From positions 18,079,674 to 18,143,673 of the forward strand of contig CM064875.1 in NCBI GenBank assembly GCA_032719365.1: a stretch of DNA of 64,000 bases. Direction: 5' to 3'. The translations under genes were made by a program, and so were the position numbers. Below are positions 1-9,328 of this stretch, in pieces; position 1 is the first letter of the stretch, and each line of letters begins with the position of its first letter. Below the pieces are notes generated by a model that searched no databases, was not told where the DNA came from, and saw nothing but the letters and a program-made list of their open reading frames with translations. The stretch is from Prinsepia uniflora. Lineage: Eukaryota > Streptophyta > Magnoliopsida > Rosales > Rosaceae.

Positions 1-197
1 ACGTCCCGAACTACGTCACGGTCATCGGTCAAAGTCCATTTGACCGCCCGAACAAAAAGTCAACATTTTGCCCACGACCAGGGGCAAAACGGTCATTTCG
101 CACAATTTGTCCGATTCCGCCCTACTAACCACCGTTCAACCTCACTAATCAAGATTAGTCACTAAACTAATCCCGGAATTCGGGACGGGTCGTTACA
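1..197 (-). mobile_element. Gypsy-type LTR terminus, partial
   Basis: This is the end of a giant LTR in reverse orientation, cut by the window edge. It finishes with CGGGACGGGTCGTTACA, the complement of the TGTAACGACCCG start shared by the large LTRs here. The conserved block complementary to GTCAAATGGACTTTGACC lies inside, as in the LTRs at 41860 and 48527. It sits next to a second reverse LTR (198-2455), so it is probably inserted in that one. The left boundary and its TSD are outside the window. No coding capacity is seen. Confidence 0.75.
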
Positions 198-699
198 TCA
201 TACGTATATACATATATATATATATATCCCATCCTCGGCATATCATATGCCAACCCGGGGCACATAGCCCCTAGAGAACAAATCCCTGATATATGTCCCG
301 ATTCATCTATATAAGTATGCATACTACTCGGGGTCTCACTCCGAGTCTACCCCCAGGAATTTTATATCTAGGAGGCTCTATCCAACATCCAATATCTACG
401 ATGTCTGGATGACTGTCTTCAGACCTAGTCCGAGACCATATCATAACTCTCACTCCTGAAATATGCTCCCTATGTGGATAACTCATTCTGGGTAGCAGAT
501 CGTGACTCTTCAAGTCGACGTCTAGAGGAGACCAAACAACTCATGTCGGAGGGTATATACATTTTCAAAATACTTTCTTTCAAATCTCAATTCAACTGGG
601 TATCATACCTGAATCTCAACGGGAATCCTCGAATCTGATTCAAATCCACTTTCACAGGCCTCAGCCTAAATCCACAGTTCAATAGGGTCTCAAACCCGA

Positions 700-930
700 A
701 TTCTCATTTCATAAACCAAACTAGGACTTAAGCCCGATATCACAACTAATGGGGCCTCAAGCCCGATTTCACACTTAACTGGGCCTCAAGCCCGAATTCG
801 TAAACCAACAGGGCCCTCGGCCCGATCGTATAACTCAAATGGGCCTTCGGCCCGCTTTCTCATCAAATCAAATGGACTCTAAGTCCGATGGTTTTTAAAT
901 CAAATGGGTCTCATGCCCGATTTTATATTC
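700..930. repeat. Hairpin-forming tandem array in LTR
   Basis: A run of about 20-35 bp units, each holding a short inverted repeat such as GGGCCTCAAGCCCGA, GGGCCTTCGGCCCG or GGACTCTAAGTCC, separated by AT-rich linkers. Arrays of the same design occur at the comparable place in the other large LTRs (40200-40480, 43888-44005, 50570-50690, 54270-54700). Confidence 0.7.
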
Positions 931-2080
931 TAAATCCAAAACCCATTCATTAAACCCTCAGTGAAATACCAACACGTAAAGGCACAACATAAAGCTGGAT
1001 ATCTTGAAATACGTGCAATTACGTAAACACTAGATACCACAAGCAATTGAACTCATGGCATCACAAAACATGTATTTAAAGCATTTATAACCATTTATGT
1101 ATGCATCAAATTCATAAAACAAGTCCATTCACAGACCGTCCGAAGTCGCGCCTCGATACGCTTGCCATACGCCTTTCCCGGGCCAATCACCGTCATCGGA
1201 GCTCCCAAACTTATCCAAATCATTTTAGAGGGTTACTAACTACTTAAATAACCCCTCATTAAATCCCCGTAATTTTTTGGAATTTTTAACTATTTTTAAA
1301 CCAAACCCTAAACCTTCGGACATCCCAAACTATATCGAAACGATGTCCGATTGACTCGAAACTTATCCCAAAATGTTCGTTACATCGAATAGATGGTTTC
1401 ACATATTGGAAACTTCCCCAGAATCTCCCCCACATGCCCTCACACACCGCCCAAAGGGACTGAGCGTGGGAGCCACGTGCCGACCACTGTGCAGTCGTCT
1501 TCAACCTTGCGATGGCCGGTTAGGTCGGTTCACTGGTTTGGCCAGTCTAAGTGGACCGGCGTGACCGGTTCGACCCTATATTTTCCTCATTTTTCGTCCA
1601 TTTTCTTCCCTTTCAATTCTATTATCTTTTTCTCAACATTATCTATCTAATCATATAATTAAACCTAAGGAAAACACCTAAACCCAACTGTGTAACTTGA
1701 ACCCCCCACGACCCTTGTTTTTCCCAGCCATCCCCTAGGATGCTCAGCCTTTCTCCTCCATCTAAAGTCCTTCCCATACCCTTATCTAAACCCAATAAGC
1801 ATTCCCCTATTGACAAACACACCCCTTAACGTTTAAAAACACAAATTCAAATTTTGGAAATCCAAGGGGTTACGGGTTTACCTCAGTTCTAGCCTCCTTC
1901 GCCGTCCACGGCGGTTCTGCTGCCTCACCACCGCCGTCCCAGATCCTCGGCCACTCTCTGCCTCTTTCTCAGGTTGACTCAGGTGAGGAGAAGGGATTTG
2001 GTTGTGGTCGAAGGGTTCGGGTTGGTGGAATGATCAAACAGGAAAGAGGGGATGGATATGCATGTATGTAAAAGAGTGGG

Positions 2081-2114
2081 CAATGGATGAGTGACACTTG
2101 TCACTCATCCATTG
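2081..2114. repeat. Perfect 16-bp-arm palindrome in LTR
   Basis: CAATGGATGAGTGACA, a 2-base spacer CT, then its exact reverse complement. The core GAGTGACA-nn-TGTCACTC recurs in the LTRs at 24588, 42347, 49029 and 55916, and in part at 61339. It always lies about 300-500 bp inside the TGTAACG end of the LTR. Its function is unknown. Confidence 0.9.
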
Positions 2115-2455
2115 GGCCTGACTAAATATATGGGCCCCACTGAATGACAAAATTCCCATGTCTCATAAAACGTGCAATAATTCCTCGGAACTTCGGTGAA
2201 CCATAACTTTCCCGTCGAACGTCCGATTTCGACGTGTCGCCTGTCTACGGACTTGTATCGACTCGATCTATGTAACGGTCCTCGGCCATTGGCCATTGGA
2301 CCTTCCGGGTCAAAATTCAACTTTTCGCCCTCGTTCAGGAGTAAAATCGTAATTTTGCCCTGAACGTCCGTTAATCCTCGGCTAATCCCCAATTAGTCTC
2401 GCTAATCCGTCACTAAGTCTTAATTAATCCCGATAATTTGGAACGGGTCGTTAAA

Positions 2456-3194
2456 AAGAGAGCCTAATCAAGTACCTACTAACAAAGGTAGATATCAGAG
2501 ACTAGTGGGAAGATTGATGTATTTGGCTCACACACGACTAGACATTGCATATGCTCTAAGTGTAGTGAGTCAATTCATGCATAATCCAGGAGAAAAACAT
2601 ATGAATGTTGTTATGCATATTTTGAGCTATTTGAAAGCTTCTCTTGGGAAAAGAATTATATTCACTAAGAATGAAGATTATTTGAAGGTTGAAACATACA
2701 CTGATGCAGATTGGACAGGAGCACTGGATGACCGAAGATCTACCTCGGGTTATTTTATATTTGTATGAGGAAATCTTGTTACATGGAGAAGTAAGAAACA
2801 GAATGTTGTTACACGGTCTAGTGCAGAAGCTGAATATAGAGGAATGGCACTTGGGATCCAAGAAATATTGTGGTTGAAACTCTTGTTACAAGACTTGGGT
2901 TATCCATCAAAGGAGTCTATGAAGTTATATTGTGATAACAAGTTTGCACTTGATATTGCAGAAAATCCAGTTCAGCATGACAGAACTAAACATGTCGAAG
3001 TGGATAGGTTCTTTATTAAAGAGAAGGTAGATGAAAAACTTGTGGAAGTACCTGGAATTCGATCAAAAGATCAATTGGCTGATATCCTCACTATGGCTGT
3101 TTCGATAAACATTGTTTTCAAAGTTTTTAGACAAGTTGGGCATGTGCGACATCTATGCACCAACTTGAGGGGGAGTGTTGCAAGATTTATGTAA
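2456..3194 (+). pseudogene. Copia pol fragment (reverse transcriptase end and RNase H)
   Basis: The C-terminal end of a Ty1/copia polyprotein. In one frame are the region before RNase H (GRLMYLAHTRLDIAYALS), then the RNase H motifs YTDADWTG, DDRRSTSGY, RSSAEAEYRGMA, LYCDN and KHVEVDRFFIKEK, and finally the copia tail (QLADILT). A TGA interrupts the frame at 2766-2768, where the family normally reads a glycine pair before NLVTW. The 5' portion is missing because the sequence meets a gypsy LTR at 2455. It ends in an AACTTGAGGGGGAGTG polypurine tract directly before the LTR. It is a dead copy and cannot make a complete protein. Confidence 0.9.
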
Positions 3195-3400
3195 TTATGC
3201 ACTTTTTATGTAATTAGTCAAAGTAGGTTTCTTTCTCCTAAAAGTTAGGTCTCCTTACCCTAAAAGGATTCTATGTGATTACTTGTAATTAGGATTGTAA
3301 TCTTATATAAAGCCTCTGAGTGAGAAGAATAATACAAGTTGAATTATTCCCAATACTCTGAACTTCAAGTTCATCGTCCATATAATCCGACGCATGAGAA
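3174..3400 (+). mobile_element. Copia 3' LTR, right end uncertain
   Basis: It starts as TGTTGCAAGATTTATG straight after the polypurine tract GAGGGGGAG. It contains a TATATAAAG TATA-like site near 3304 and a run to CTTCAAGTTCATCG. No second LTR is visible, so the right end (about 3400) is estimated from where LTR-like sequence stops. Confidence 0.6.
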
Positions 3401-3440
3401 AAAATATCGATTAATATCTCAACGACATCAACCATCCGAA

Positions 3441-3803
3441 TCACTTACATCCCAATAGGTGCCGAGAACTGAAGATGTCGATGTAGTAAATTTTTTTTTT
3501 CACCGTGATAGATCCAGTAGTGTAGTTGTGTATGATCCCATTTTGTGCCAGATGCATTTGGACATCATTCAGCAACATACAACAACAGTTGTTATATTTA
3601 CGGCACATGCACTTGATGCGTTTTTTATCACTACAATAACTATGTGCAAAGGCAATGAAACAGTTGAACCCATCCAAATACTGATTAGAAAATCTATCCA
3701 ACATTTGCATCCAGCCTCTATCCATTGTGCCAGTTTCACAGAATAAAATCAACGTAAGTAAATGCGTTAATATTGTCTCGTAATTAGAACAAGTTAATAT
3801 CAA
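3441..3803 (-). pseudogene. CACTA (En/Spm) transposase-associated domain fragment
   Basis: An open frame of 120 codons on the minus strand. Its central part reads MDRGWMQMLDRFSNQYLDG, then a segment with FIAFAHSY, a cysteine pair CMCRKYNNCC, and DVQMHLAQNGIIHNYT. The order W-M, (D/N)RFS..YLDG, F..FA, C.CRKC, V..HL...G....Y matches the N-terminal transposase-associated domain of plant CACTA transposases, a probable zinc-binding or DNA-binding module. The rest of the transposase (DDE domain) is not found on either side, and I saw no CACTA terminal repeats. It is probably a remnant. Lengths and flanking sequence do not indicate a living gene. Confidence 0.7.
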
Positions 3804-4577
3804 AACCCGCTCGTCTCATTATACAAAGTTAGTCAACCCAATTAACTTCGCATGAATGGATAATTTCTATTTTCCTAATTTAGTAACATATTTTCTATTT
3901 TGCTAACATATTTCTATTTCCTAACATATTTTATAATTTCAATGATTTCATAACTTTTTCACTAATATCCTAAGATATTTTCTATTTTCATAGAAAAAAA
4001 TTCGAATTTCCTACACATATTCCACAAGTTCTAAACATTTTTTACAAAGTTTCCTCAATAAATCATAATTTCCTAACATAATTATGTCCAAAATTCTTAG
4101 CAAAATTAAATTGAGAGGTAAGCACGCATACTTTTTTATAAGTATTCCTACCATACATTTCCTAAAATATAAAACTTGATTAGCTTCCAATAAAAAATCA
4201 AATTCTCAAAACTAAATAAATTAAAATCATCAAACTTTCAAAATTGGTATTGGTGATTCAAAGGCAAAAGAATTTGATTGGTCGTGAAAATGATGATGGA
4301 AAGATGTTATATGACTGGTGAGAGTGAGTGATAGAGAGTAATGAGAGGTGTGAAATTGAGTTGAGAGGAAGAAGAAGTAGAAAGAAGTTGCAAGTGGGGT
4401 TTTAATGTATTTAGACTTTTGTTTGATAGAGGGGTTCGTCGGGCATCGTGATCACTAAAAATCATTACAAAATTATTCATTTCATAACTAAAATTGTTTC
4501 TGATTAAAATCATCATTTATATACCACTTTATGGAATAAAATCAACTGAACTTCAATTCATTAATTATATATATATG
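3804..4577. other. AT-rich intergenic sequence
   Basis: Long A/T runs and short repeats of TTTCTATTT and CTAACATAT type around 3860-4080. I see no coding region, RNA gene or recognisable element. Confidence 0.6.
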
Positions 4578-4886
4578 GTAAATGGTTTTGGCCGCGCTTG
4601 AATTTTAATATATTTTTAGCAACTGTTTTTAAATATATTTTTGTATTAGTGTCCCTCGTCCCTATCTCTCCGTCTATTTTTTAAACAAATTCTATTAAAC
4701 AAAACACGTGAAATGCATCTAAATTGACATTTTGCTCTTTTTTTTTAACAAAATTCATTTGAAAAGTCGATAGATGGACTAACAGATACGTTAAGGTAAA
4801 GTTCAAGAATGGGGAAACTAATTTTGAAGTATAGAATTGGTTGCTAAAATTATGGTAAAATTCAAGGACATATTCAACCATTTACA
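4578..4886. mobile_element. MITE, copy 1
   Basis: A short non-coding element with inverted ends. The left end GTAAATGGTTTT...CTTGAATTTTA pairs with the right end TAAAATTCAAGGACATATTCAACCATTTAC. Inside are TAGTGTCCCTCGTCCCTATC and the T-rich stretch also seen in the copies at 10905 and 17790. The TSD is not clear. It is probably a Mutator-like derivative, judged from copy 3. Confidence 0.6.
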
Positions 4887-5154
4887 CTATTTTTTTTTTT
4901 ATATAAATCTACAATGATGGTAATATTTAAGCCTACCATCTATCCCTCGTACCTCTGTCTTTCCTTGTATTCCCAACGTGGTCTGACTACACTTAACATC
5001 AAAGCTAAAATCCAGGTCTCATAGCCCATGTGACCTTCACTTCATAGCCTGATTAATGCGCTTTTAAAGCGTAAATTCTCATGGTGTAACATCCATTATT
5101 TGATACATGTGATGCAGTAAATGAACTTCGACAAAAAAAATTGGCTATTTCTGT

Positions 5155-5288
5155 TGCTCAAAATAATTTTTTTTTTGATAAATTAAAGTATTGTATTAAG
5201 AGGTAAAAGAAAATAAGACCAACCAAAAGGGGAACAAAAGCCAGCCAAACAGTAAAGGCCAAAACAGGTAGCAAGGGTGCTCAAAATA
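5155..5288 (-). mobile_element. 5'-truncated LINE insertion with 11-bp TSD
   Basis: Minus-strand insertion of 112 bp (5166-5277). It has a poly(A) tail (seen as T10-11 at the left) preceded by a LINE-like 3' end reading CCTCTTAATACAATACTTTA on the minus strand. The flanking direct repeat TGCTCAAAATA occurs at 5155-5165 and 5278-5288. The long exact TSD, A-tail and drastic 5' truncation are the hallmarks of target-primed reverse transcription. Confidence 0.8.
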
Positions 5289-5563
5289 TTTCCAATAATA
5301 TTAGAATGATATAATAATATATCCTTTTTATTATGAGATGTATCCCAAAAAGGTTATTAGGATTATACTTGCATCTCACCCCTGATAATATCTGGTAATA
5401 CCTCATAATACCACCCTTTTGATTTAATGAATTATTTTGTATATAAATCTTAAACAGAACCGTTCATTCTACTAAACCATCAGTTTAAGATTATCTCATA
5501 AAAACTCAATGCGATTAGAGTTCGTTTAACTATATATGAATTTATAATTTCATATGTATCAAA
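5289..5563. other. AT-rich sequence without features
   Basis: Nothing recognisable; ATATAAATC and related A/T-rich text up to the miniature LTR element. Confidence 0.5.
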
Positions 5564-6185
5564 TGTAACGACCTAGAACTTTGAAAAAAAAAATGAAAAT
5601 TTTACCCATAGAAGGTCAAAGGTTGACTTTTTTACCTGGACATTTTTCAGATGTTTTGTGATAACCGTAACAAAGGTTTCGGATTCCCGAGTCCATAAAC
5701 AGGTGGTTTGTCAAAATTAGAGGTTCAACGGAAATGATACGGGTCCTATCAACTTGGTATTAGAGCAAGGCTACTAAATATTTTATTTCTGAGATATGAG
5801 CCTAGTCCATAGCATATTTGAATTTTTTTTATTACATGATTTACATGATGTTCGTTCGATTTTGATTTTAAAATGAATTTAATGATTTCATGGAACTATT
5901 TGAAGAGCATGTTTTACAAGATTTATCATAAAAGGTGTTTGGACAAAAGTCCGGTTTGAAGTTTAGGTCTGACTTAAATTGGGAATCAATGTTATTGATT
6001 TATGTAAAAATGATTTGAGATTGGTTTTCAAATGATTATTGACGATTTTTGAGAATTTAAGTGGATCCAGTTTAAACATTTTACAATGTTTTATGAAAAT
6101 TGTGTTAAGATTAGACCCGAATTTTGAAATGATGATTTGATTTTTAAGAATGAATATATGTTGTAAATGTGAATTTAATTTTGAG

Positions 6186-6186
<1 letters not shown>

Positions 6187-6219
<33 letters not shown>
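6187..6219. repeat. (TA)n microsatellite
   Basis: About 16 TA units inside the miniature LTR element. Confidence 0.95.
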
Positions 6220-6321
6220 GTCTCTCGATATTTGAGTATTATTGCGTTTATGGACCGTTGCTCTTTCCCTGAGCAGTGGTCAGTCTCAAACGTCGAGGTA
6301 AAACTCCTTTCCTGAGACTGG

Positions 6322-7051
6322 TGTAAGACCCGTGTTCTGGAGGGAACGGTAAATGATCCCACATTCCTACGAGGGGGGAATGATCTGGGAGGGGAATGGT
6401 GGTGTGCCTTAAAGGTGTAGGCACACACCTATCTAGCACGAGACCTTTTGGGAGCTCAAGTGGCTTTGGGGGAATTGGAATCCCAAAGTTAAGCGAGTTG
6501 AGGCTGGTGCAATTCCATGATGGGTGACCCACTGGGAAGTTGCACCATGAGCTCCCGAAAACAAAACTGTGAGGGAAAGGGCAAGGAGGCCCAAAACGGA
6601 CAATATCGTGCTAGAGTCGGGTTCTGATCGAGGAGGGTTGAGTCCTAACAGAATGGTATCAGAGCCAGACCCCGACTGGGAAGTGTGTTAGCGAAGACAC
6701 TGGGCCCTAAGGGGGGTGGATTGTAAGACCAGTGTCCTGTAGGGAACGGTGAATGATCCCACATTCCTGCAAGGGGGGAATGGTCTGGGAAGGGAATGGT
6801 GGTGTGCCTTAAAGGTGTAGGAACACACCTATCTAGCACGAGGCCTTTTGGGAGCTCAAGTGGCTTTAAGGGGGATTGGAACCCCAAAATTAACCGAGTT
6901 GAGGCTGGTGCAATTCCATGATGGGTGTCCCCTTGGAAAGTTACACCATGAGCTCTCGAAAACAAAACCGTGAGAGCAAGGGCAAGGAGGCCCAAAGCGG
7001 ACAATATCGTGTTAGAGTCGGGTTCTGACCGAGAAGGGTTAGGTCCTGACA
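6322..7051 (+). mobile_element. Cassandra TRIM retrotransposon, copy 1
   Basis: Two LTRs, 6322-6650 (329 bp) and 6722-7051 (330 bp), begin TGTAAGACC and end CCTAACA or CCTGACA. Between them are 71 bp with an initiator-Met primer-binding site (TGGTATCAGAGCC at 6654) and the purine tract AAGGGGGGTGGA. Each LTR carries a 5S rRNA-derived stretch (AAGTTAAGCGAG, GATGGGTGACCCACTGGGAAG) that includes the internal RNA polymerase III promoter region of 5S genes. That is the defining trait of Cassandra. No protein is encoded. A direct repeat (ACTGG, or CTGGT depending on where the end is set) flanks it. It is inserted in the interior of the 5564-7834 element. Confidence 0.93.
6436..6548 (+). other. 5S rRNA-like segment in Cassandra 5' LTR
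   Basis: Similar to the 3' two thirds of plant 5S rRNA: CCAAAGTTAAGCGAG, then GATGGGTGACC and CTGGGAAGTTGCACC. It is diverged from functional 5S rRNA and is part of an LTR, so it is not called as an rRNA gene. A second copy lies at about 6836-6948 in the other LTR; there GATGGGTGACC has decayed to GATGGGTGTCC. Confidence 0.85.
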
Positions 7052-7067
7052 CTGGTATGGTGGGGTC

Positions 7068-7296
7068 ACGACTCCAATGTCGAGTTTGGCTCCGGTTCCT
7101 GAGTTAGTAGTGGTTGGTTGGTCTCAGACGTCGAATTAAGCTTCGTTTCCTGAGACTGTTACTATGATAGTTAGCCTCATACGCCGAGTTGGGTTCCAGT
7201 TCCTAAGTCAATTCTCACTCAGACATGGAGCATGGGCTCCATTTTCTAAGTAAGGTTACACTCAGACACCGAACTGGACTCCAGTTCCCGAGTGGT
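7068..7296. repeat. Degenerate hairpin repeats inside miniature LTR element
   Basis: Five imperfect units of about 35-60 bp, each of the form ACTCAGAC.TCGA...CTCCGTTTCCTGAGT. The ends (CTCAG and CTGAG) pair as a stem. A sixth unit lies at about 6280-6320, on the other side of the Cassandra insertion. Confidence 0.65.
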
Positions 7297-7839
7297 TTAC
7301 CTACCAGTAGTACAAATATAACCCCAGGGGATATTGATATTGTCTAGTTGGCTCTTGACTCGTACTTGAGTAGATGGTTGGTTAAGATTAACTATGAGGC
7401 TAGAGTGATTTAGCTCATGAGCTACGTTTAGTACGATTGTGTTCTTGAATATGACTTGAAGGGTGTCTAGTGTAAGGTTGCTTATGTGAATTAGTTAAGA
7501 GTATACAGACCCCATGATTGCTTATGTCTAAATGGAGTCGCGATCTAATGAAAAGAGAAATCGAAAGGTTGATTAATTTTTGAGTAACTCAGTATTCCAA
7601 TTTGAGTATAAAAATAAAATTGGTATTGTTTAAAGGGGCAGGTTGTAACGACATAGAACTTAGAATAAATAAAAATGACGGGTTTACCCCTGAAAGGTCA
7701 AAGGTTGACTTTTTTTACCTGGACATTTTTTAGATACTTCGCGATAACCGTTACGAAGGTCTCAAACTCCTGAGTCCGTAGACATGTGGTATGCCGAAAT
7801 CAGAGGTTAAACGAAAAAGATACGGGTCCTGTCATCAAA

Positions 7840-8364
7840 TAAATCAACAATTTTTTTTAACAATTAATATATTATAGAGAATTGCCTATTTAGCTGATAT
7901 ATGGTGATTTATAAGTTGAACGATTTCAATTATAACATATATATATATAATGACAATTTGATAAATAAAAAATGTGATACAAGTTGATACTATTAAAATG
8001 AAATGCAACTATTATTCATCATTTTATTATAAATTATTAATACGACATTTATCAACAACTTTACGGACAATGTTTTCCCTGCTAAAATTTGCATAGGGAA
8101 CTCATCTGTAGTAAAGGAGTGGTCATCAGAAAACTATTTGCTGATGTACAAATTAATAAGATATATTATTCATGGGTTCCAACTTCCTATAAGACTAGAC
8201 CACTACATATTTTGATGCGTTGCAGCAAAGACTATTACTAAATTAACCAAGTAAACTAGTAAAGTACAATGTAATGGAAAATTTGATGAGGGGAGATGAG
8301 ATCTAGAGTGGAATTCTATGATGTCGCCAACTCAACCACTCCATTAACCCAAGTTCTACATGCC
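7840..8364. other. AT-rich upstream region of the peptide gene
   Basis: No coding region or element recognised. It is the likely promoter side of the gene at 8435. Confidence 0.4.
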
Positions 8365-8370
8365 TATAAA
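8365..8370 (+). promoter_or_regulatory. TATA box of the peptide gene
   Basis: TATAAA 65 bp upstream of the ATG at 8435, in an otherwise A/T-rich but not TATA-rich context. The position suits a short 5' leader. Confidence 0.5.
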
Positions 8371-8434
8371 TTCTAAGTAGAAACCACTTGAAATTCTAAA
8401 TTAGTAGTAAACCACACCGAATTCATCCCAAAGG

Positions 8435-9328
8435 ATGAAGACTGCTATTCTCCTCATAAGCACCATCCTGATTTCACTAACAATTTTTCAAGGAACTGTC
8501 TCTGGTCCTCATAGCTTGGTCCAAGCAAGAGAGTTATCATTTGGTAATTGATTAATCATCAACCTCTTTTTCGTGCTTAATCATATTTCTCGTGTTTTCT
8601 TAATATTGATCATTGTGATCGATCAATTTTGGTCGATGATCACTCATTAACCCTTCAAACGTATGTGTTGATGAGCTCCAAATTGTGCACGTATATATGC
8701 ATGCGCATAGGTCTTTCATTTTATGTTATCAGATTGAATCTAAACTTCTTGTGCACTCTCAGTCTCAAACCCTTATTATTTCGTACGTGATAGGAATTAC
8801 GTTTCCATGAACGCCAAAAACATTTGGTCACATCAGAGGCATATGCATTTCACCCGACACATTTACATGCATAAGATACTTAATGTTTGGTGTGAATCTT
8901 ATACATATTATATATCCGACTGTAAATTCTAAAATCAACAAATCTGGACCGCGCCTTTTGGTAAACCATAACAATAATTTCTCATACATGCATACATAAT
9001 AAACACACGTATATCTGGATTTCACTAAGTACCTATTTTTTGTTATGTTCACAACCTTTCAATCTCTGACCCGTACAATTATCAAAACTTTGGGTATAAT
9101 TCAGGAAAAATTTCTTCCAAGCCTGCCGTGTCTTCTTCACTTGGTAAAGAAAATGTTGGAAGTAAGTCGATTCCAATGAACTCGGGTTTCGCCGGGATGA
9201 GTACCTTTAGGTCCAGGTCGCCACCGCCTCCGCCGAAACGAGCACCAACACCAAAACATGCACCACCTATCAGTGACCTACTGGAGAAATCTCCTCCGAG
9301 TACCCCTTACCACCTATCGTCAGCTTGA
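8435..9328 (+). CDS. Putative small secreted proline-rich peptide precursor
   Basis: Two exons, 8435-8543 and 9105-9328, joined in frame across a 561-bp intron (donor G|GTAATT, acceptor TTCAG|G) to give 110 residues. Residues 1-24 form a signal peptide: MKTA, then a hydrophobic core ILLISTILISLTIF, and a likely cleavage after TVSG. Then come a short charged stretch (VQARELSFGK), a serine/glycine-rich middle, and a proline-rich basic segment RSPPPPPKRAPTPKHAPP at about residues 72-89. The C-terminus is HLSSA. No cysteines, membrane span or enzyme motif is seen. It looks like precursors of plant signalling peptides, but I see none of the CLE, CEP, PIP, RGF or CIF end motifs, so the family is unknown. 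An AATAAA lies just after the stop (about 9340). No transcript support is available. The alternative is a degenerate copy of a longer gene. Confidence 0.62.

Larger units (their letters stand above)
198..2455 (-). mobile_element. Gypsy-type long LTR, 5' part of the copy outside window
   Basis: Reverse-oriented LTR of the same family as the one at 52978-56239. The two share the stretch reading ACCTTCGGACATCCCAAAC at about 1313, the hairpin array of GGGCCT...AGCCCGA units at about 700-930, and the conserved palindrome at 2081-2114. It ends with a decayed terminus (GGGTCGTTAA near 2454 in place of GTTACA) and abuts copia sequence at 2456. The short open frames inside have no recognisable product and lie in LTR sequence that is shared with other copies, so I treat it as non-coding. 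Confidence 0.7.
5564..7834 (+). mobile_element. Miniature non-autonomous LTR element (TRIM-like), hosts a Cassandra
   Basis: 5' LTR 5564-5751 (188 bp) and 3' LTR 7644-7834 (191 bp), both starting TGTAACGAC and ending TCCTATCA or TCCTGTCA. A perfect TSD TCAAA lies at 5559-5563 and 7835-7839. A decayed initiator-Met primer-binding site (TTGGTATTAGAGC) follows the 5' LTR, and a purine tract (TAAAGGGGCAGG) precedes the 3' LTR. With the 730-bp Cassandra (6322-7051) removed, the interior is about 1.16 kb with no coding frame. The LTR sequence (GGTCAAAGGTTGACTTTTT, then AACCGTTACGAAGGTCTC and TGCCGAAATCAGAG) matches, in order, the first few hundred bases of the giant LTRs in this window. It therefore looks like a shrunken relative. 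Confidence 0.88.

Noticed and set aside
6436..6548. 5S rRNA gene
   Set aside because: The similarity is to the 3' part of 5S only, it is diverged, and it sits in an LTR with a primer site next to it, so it is Cassandra.
6645..7052. 135-codon open frame on the minus strand, with relatives at 53509-53859
   Set aside because: It lies antisense in the Cassandra LTR and 5S-like segment; it is a repeat frame, not a gene.
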